Assembly: GCA_002708845.1 (NCBI GenBank)
Contig: PAPI01000001.1
Coordinates: 124,001-188,000 of the forward strand
Length of the DNA: 64,000 nucleotides
DNA from: Leeuwenhoekiella sp.
Lineage (GTDB): Bacteria > Bacteroidota > Bacteroidia > Flavobacteriales > Flavobacteriaceae
Reading direction: 5' to 3'
Part shown: piece after piece, positions 60,863 to 64,000 of the stretch
How the letters are laid out: every line of letters starts with the position of its first letter
How positions within the stretch are numbered: the stretch's first letter is position 1
The notes under the pieces: model-generated
What the model saw: the letters and a program-made list of their open reading frames with translations, nothing else
Told to the model about the DNA's origin: nothing
Databases searched by the model: none
Program-made: the position numbers and the translations under genes

Positions 60863-60912
60863 ACTGCCAATTGAGACTGCCCACTGCGACTGCCAACTGT
60901 TAGTGCCCACTA
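60863..60912. repeat. Degenerate tandem repeat of ACTGCCAACTG-type units
   Basis: Four imperfect units of about 11-14 bases run in a row: ACTGCCAATTG, GACTGCCCACTGC, GACTGCCAACTG and AGTGCCCACTAC. The composition is unlike the flanks, and it lies between the GyrI-like gene and convergent rlmH. Similar short intergenic repeat types occur in Bacteroidota genomes. Confidence 0.65.
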
Positions 60913-60929
60913 CAGTTAATCAATAACGT

Positions 60930-61403
60930 TTATCGATGATGGTAGGGTTCATTTTTGAGAATGGTAAAAGCTCGATACACCTGCTCGGTCATAAACAGTC
61001 GAATCATTTGATGTGAAAATGTCATTTTAGATAGCGAGACTTTTCCGCGAGCTGCGTTGTAAATCGATTGTGAAAAACCATAGGGACCGCCAATTACAAA
61101 AACCAGTGTTTTAATACCGCTATTCATTTTCTTCTGAAGATAATCGGCAAACTTTACACTGCTAAAATCTTTTCCATTTTCGTCAAGCAGGATTAATTCA
61201 TCAGTAGACTGAATTTTACCAAGAATCAATTCACCTTCCTTTTCTTTTTGTTGTTCTTCCGATAGGTTCTTCGTTTTTTTAAGATCAGGAATGATTTCGA
61301 GTTCAAAATTCACATAAAACTTCAGCCGTTTGGTATAAATGGCAATAAGTTCTTCCAGATTACGATCGTCGGTTTTGCCGATGCAGAGCAGTTTAATATT
61401 CAT
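60930..61403 (-). CDS. rlmH: 23S rRNA (pseudouridine1915-N3)-methyltransferase
   Basis: SPOUT-class SAM methyltransferase that methylates pseudouridine 1915 of 23S rRNA. MNIKLLCIGKTDDRNLEELI starts it. LVFVIGGPYGFSQSIYNAA has the SAM-binding GGPYG, and SLSKMTFSHQMIRLFMTEQV and YHHR at the very C-terminus are the standard closing motif. Length 157 is exact for the family. A -7-like box TATTTTTA (61415-61408) ends only 4 bases before the ATG at 61403, hinting at a leaderless transcript. It is divergent from nadC and convergent with the GyrI-like gene. Confidence 0.96.
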   Translation of the reverse strand: MNIKLLCIGKTDDRNLEELIAIYTKRLKFYVNFELEIIPDLKKTKNLSEEQQKEKEGELILGKIQSTDELILLDENGKDFSSVKFADYLQKKMNSGIKTLVFVIGGPYGFSQSIYNAARGKVSLSKMTFSHQMIRLFMTEQVYRAFTILKNEPYHHR

Positions 61404-61526
61404 AGGGTAAAAATACCATTTTTCAATTTTTGGAAACCGAATAAATGCGAAGTCACGCTAAAATAGAATGTGGAGTTGTAAATTGAGGGCACGTTTCCCT
61501 AACTTAGCATAAACAGAAAACCAGTA

Positions 61527-62384
61527 ATGATTACAGAAGCTCAGCTTGATTTAGAGGTAGATAGAATTATTGAAAACGCCATTCGGGAAGATGTAGGCCC
61601 AGGTGATTACAGTTCATTGGCTTGCATTCCTGCAGATGCCACCGGTAAAGCCAAACTGTTAGTAAAAGAAGCCGGTATTATCGCCGGGGTTGCTTTTGCT
61701 CAAAAGGTGTTTGCTTATGTAGACGCAGACCTAAAAACTGAAATTAAGATTGAAGACGGTAGTGCAGTAGCTGTTGGAGACATAGTTCTATATGTAACTG
61801 GGAGTTCTCAAAGTATCTTAAAGGCAGAACGTCTCTTATTGAATGCAATGCAACGTATGAGTGCTATTGCTACCAAAACAAGAAATTACGCAGATCTGTT
61901 GAAAGGCACGGGAACTAAAATTTTAGACACCCGTAAAACCACTCCGGGATTCAGGGCTTTAGAAAAAATGGCCGTAAAGATTGGAGGAGGGGAGAACCAT
62001 CGTTTTGCATTGTATGATATGGTAATGCTTAAAGACAACCACATTGATTTTGCTGGTGGAATCACCAAAGCCATTCACAAAACGCAGAGCTATTTAAAGA
62101 CTAAAGATCTGGATCTTAAAATTATTGTAGAAGCCCGGGATCTTAAAGAAGTACAGGAAATCTTGGAAGCCGGAGGCGTCTACCGCATTCTGCTTGATAA
62201 TTTTAATTATGAAAATACCCGCAGGGCGGTTGAGCTTATAGGTGATCAATGCCTTACCGAATCTAGCGGAGGAATTAATGAGGAGACTCTTGTGGAATAC
62301 GCAAAATGTGGGGTAGACTACATCTCAAGCGGTGCGCTAACCCATTCGGTTTATAATATGGATTTAAGTCTAAAAGCAGTCTAG
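61527..62384 (+). CDS. nadC: Nicotinate-nucleotide pyrophosphorylase (carboxylating)
   Basis: Quinolinate phosphoribosyltransferase of NAD de novo synthesis. The signature ILDTRKTTPGFRALEKMAVK (about residues 130-149) contains substrate-binding Arg and Lys residues; GGGENHRFALYDMVMLKDNH follows, with the catalytic-site Lys and His. EDVGPGDYSSLACIPADATG near the N-terminus and LLDNFNYENTRRAVEL near the end complete the family pattern. Length 285 is normal. The following YihY-family gene begins at the base right after the stop. Confidence 0.95.
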   Translation: MITEAQLDLEVDRIIENAIREDVGPGDYSSLACIPADATGKAKLLVKEAGIIAGVAFAQKVFAYVDADLKTEIKIEDGSAVAVGDIVLYVTGSSQSILKAERLLLNAMQRMSAIATKTRNYADLLKGTGTKILDTRKTTPGFRALEKMAVKIGGGENHRFALYDMVMLKDNHIDFAGGITKAIHKTQSYLKTKDLDLKIIVEARDLKEVQEILEAGGVYRILLDNFNYENTRRAVELIGDQCLTESSGGINEETLVEYAKCGVDYISSGALTHSVYNMDLSLKAV

Positions 62385-63383
62385 ATGAGCGACGAGTTTG
62401 ATGACAAGCTGCTTACAATAAAATTTTTGCTGCCTGTTGTTAAATGGGCAAAAACAGTCATTATTCCCGGTTTTGAAGGTTTATCACTTTACGACTTTTG
62501 GGAGCTTTATGCGGTGGGCATAGTCAAAGGTACTTTTGCAACACGAGCCAGTGCTATTGCCTACAGCTTTTTTATGGCGCTTTTCCCTTTCTTTTTATTT
62601 ATTCTTAACCTAATTCCCTATGTGCCCATAGATGGTTTTCAAACAGAATTATTAGGCTTTATTGACCGCTTGTTGCCTCCTCAGACTCAGGATTTTTTCG
62701 AACCTATTTTACTGGACATTGCTGCAAACCCACGGGCTGGTTTGCTTTCTCTTACCCTTGTTTTTGCTATTTTTCTAATGGCCAATGGGGTAAACGCTAT
62801 TTTCACCGGTTTTGAATACAGCTTTCACACTGTTGTTAAACGCGATTTGTTTAAGCAGTATGTTGTAGCACTGGGGGTTTCTATAATGTTGGCATTGTTG
62901 TTGTTACTTGTAGTAATAGGAATATTATATTTTCAGTTTTACCTACAGGAGCTCTTCTCTATGGAAGAACTTAAAAACAGGGATAAAGCAGAAGATACAG
63001 GTTCATTGACGTTAATTTCTCAGTTGGGAAGCTTTTTAGGATTGCTCATTTTGATTTACGGTGTGGTAGCAAACCTCTATTATTTTGGAACCAAAGAAGG
63101 AAAGCATTGGAACTTTTTTTCAATTGGAGCCACGGTAACCACCTTTTTGTTCATCCTGACAACCTATTTGTTTGGTTTGTACATTAATAACTTTTCAACC
63201 TATAACGAGCTATATGGATCGTTAGGAGCTTTGCTTATATTAATGGTTTATATCTGGCTGAATTCGAATTTACTGTTGCTTGGATTTGAACTTAATGCTA
63301 CAATGTATCGGCTTAAAAGAAGAAGAGATTCGAAAAAATCGGTTCCAAAGCCAAAAGATGCGACTGATAATAATTTAAAATAG
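62385..63383 (+). CDS. YihY/virulence factor BrkB family membrane protein
   Basis: Integral membrane protein once mis-named RNase BN. TFATRASAIAYSFFMALFPFF near residue 50 is the family start (ASAIAYYxxxSLxP). Helices follow near 115-145, 160-190, 210-235, 240-265 and 275-300. LYGSLGALLILMVYIWLNSNLLLLGFELNA (quoted in part: GSLGALLILMVYIWL) is the C-terminal signature. The tail is basic. Length 332. Immediate start after nadC, so co-translated. Role in the cell is unknown. Confidence 0.9.
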   Translation: MSDEFDDKLLTIKFLLPVVKWAKTVIIPGFEGLSLYDFWELYAVGIVKGTFATRASAIAYSFFMALFPFFLFILNLIPYVPIDGFQTELLGFIDRLLPPQTQDFFEPILLDIAANPRAGLLSLTLVFAIFLMANGVNAIFTGFEYSFHTVVKRDLFKQYVVALGVSIMLALLLLLVVIGILYFQFYLQELFSMEELKNRDKAEDTGSLTLISQLGSFLGLLILIYGVVANLYYFGTKEGKHWNFFSIGATVTTFLFILTTYLFGLYINNFSTYNELYGSLGALLILMVYIWLNSNLLLLGFELNATMYRLKRRRDSKKSVPKPKDATDNNLK

Positions 63384-63444
63384 TGTATAATTGTTGTATG
63401 TATAATAAAGATTTTAAAATTTAATTAACCCTTAATTATTAGAT

Positions 63445-63873
63445 ATGAAAAAAATAACTGCTTTTATAATGTTTGCTTTGTTTGCAACAGCCGGGCTTTT
63501 TGCTCAGGATGTAACCGGTAAGTGGAAATCTATTGACGACGAGACCGGAGAGGCAAAATCAATTATAGAAATCTATAAAAAGGATGGCAAGGTTTACGGT
63601 AAAATCGTAGAAATTCTAAATAAAGATCGTCAGGATGCCAAGTGTACCGAATGTGATGGTGTTAATAAAGACAAACCAATCCTTGGAATGGTGATCATGA
63701 ACGGTCTGGAAAAAGATGGTGATGAGTATGATGGAGGAACCATCCTTGACCCGCAGAGCGGCAAAGTTTATAAATGCCTTATTGAGCTTGAGGAAGCAAA
63801 CAAACTTAAAGTACGAGGTTATATTGGCTTCTCCCTTTTGGGAAGAACTCAATACTGGACCCGCGTTCAATAA
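63445..63873 (+). CDS. DUF2147-domain exported protein
   Basis: A 142-residue periplasmic protein with signal peptide residues 1-20 (GLFAQ). The mature part starts VTGKWKSIDDETGEAKSIIE, includes a Cys pair (CTEC) and NGLEKDGDEYDGGTILDPQS, and ends GYIGFSLLGRTQYWTRV, all typical of the DUF2147 beta-barrel-like family. It has its own AT-rich upstream region and a strong terminator. In Bacteroidota such proteins are common but their job is not known. Not part of the nadC unit (61-base gap). Confidence 0.9.
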   Translation: MKKITAFIMFALFATAGLFAQDVTGKWKSIDDETGEAKSIIEIYKKDGKVYGKIVEILNKDRQDAKCTECDGVNKDKPILGMVIMNGLEKDGDEYDGGTILDPQSGKVYKCLIELEEANKLKVRGYIGFSLLGRTQYWTRVQ

Positions 63874-63896
63874 GCATTTAAATTACCTTAAACTGA

Positions 63897-63931
63897 GGGC
63901 TGTTTTCAATCTTGAAGACAGCCTTTTTTTT
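63897..63931 (+). terminator. Rho-independent terminator of the DUF2147 gene
   Basis: GGGCTGTTTTCAATCTTGAAGACAGCC followed by eight T forms a stem with one G-T pair (named in parts: GGCTGTTTTC and GAAGACAGCC). It ends 11 bases before the priA start. Confidence 0.85.
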
Positions 63932-63942
63932 ATCTTTACCCG

Positions 63943-64000
63943 GTGTATTTTGTAGATGTAATTTTACCCATTCCCGTTGAGCAGGCGTTCACCTATCGCA
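63943..64000 (+). CDS. priA: Primosomal replication protein N' (PriA), first 19 codons
   Basis: The reading frame from GTG at 63943 gives MYFVDVILPIPVEQAFTYR, the conserved N-terminus of flavobacterial PriA helicase; the frame stays open to the window edge. The DNA just before has a TATCTTTA box (63931-63938), so the transcript may be leaderless. Identification rests on 19 residues. Confidence 0.78.
   Translation, partial: MYFVDVILPIPVEQAFTYR

Overview
The window is a 64 kb chromosomal segment of a Bacteroidota bacterium, most likely a marine Flavobacteriaceae; I cannot name the genus. Pointers are the T9SS type-B (CHU_C-like) C-terminal domain protein, TAnnTTTG-type promoter boxes, weak Shine-Dalgarno context with several TTG/GTG starts, moderate-to-low GC, DUF5606, and gene fusions such as OtsA-OtsB. 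No rRNA, tRNA, IS element or CRISPR array is visible. No gap longer than 300 bases lacks a gene.

Layout. (1) 1-12500: an L-arabinose/arabinan locus on the + strand: GH51 (cut by the window edge), two GH43 enzymes, a GH127-type Cys-glycosidase, ribulokinase, ribulose-5-P 4-epimerase, a sodium/sugar symporter, arabinose isomerase and a lipoprotein mutarotase. Secreted enzymes release arabinose, the symporter imports it and AraA-AraB-AraD make xylulose-5-P. (2) 12559-21300: a YdeI-like protein, an M1 peptidase, a RES/Xre toxin-antitoxin pair, an M28 peptidase, an OtsA-OtsB fusion and a divergent GH15 enzyme. (3) 21304-33261: a kinase-like protein, an ABC exporter, a T9SS-exported protein, uvrB, a LytS/LytTR two-component pair, a small ExbB-like protein, a nucleoid-associated protein and a pRiA4b ORF-3-like protein. 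(4) 33294-43176: heme A synthase, CCA-adding-type enzyme, a tsaC/sua5 gene whose reading frame is broken at an A10 tract, then a surface-glycan/LPS-core cluster (pyruvyl transferase, FkbM methyltransferase, four glycosyltransferases, Kdo-kinase-like protein). (5) 43189-47983: housekeeping genes dapD, ruvX, def, DUF5606, mazG and a sterol-desaturase-family hydroxylase.

(6) 48383-58531 is the most interesting region. A divergent XRE/S24 regulator faces a five-gene + strand operon: a YbjN/CesT-like small protein, PspA, a YqiJ-like OB-fold membrane protein, a YqiK-like flotillin and a 1637-residue ATPase. The ATPase has a long coiled-coil region and a C-terminal MoxR-like AAA+ module. The divergent gap carries an 18-bp perfect palindrome and further repeats, and a 46-residue basic ORF follows on the other strand. 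I read this as a membrane-stress or membrane-remodelling system in which a AAA+ motor works with an ESCRT-III-like PspA coat on flotillin microdomains. The component families are known; the function of the set is inference.

(7) 58661-64000: an uncharacterised lipoprotein, a GyrI-like protein, rlmH, nadC, a YihY-family membrane protein, a DUF2147 protein and the first codons of priA.
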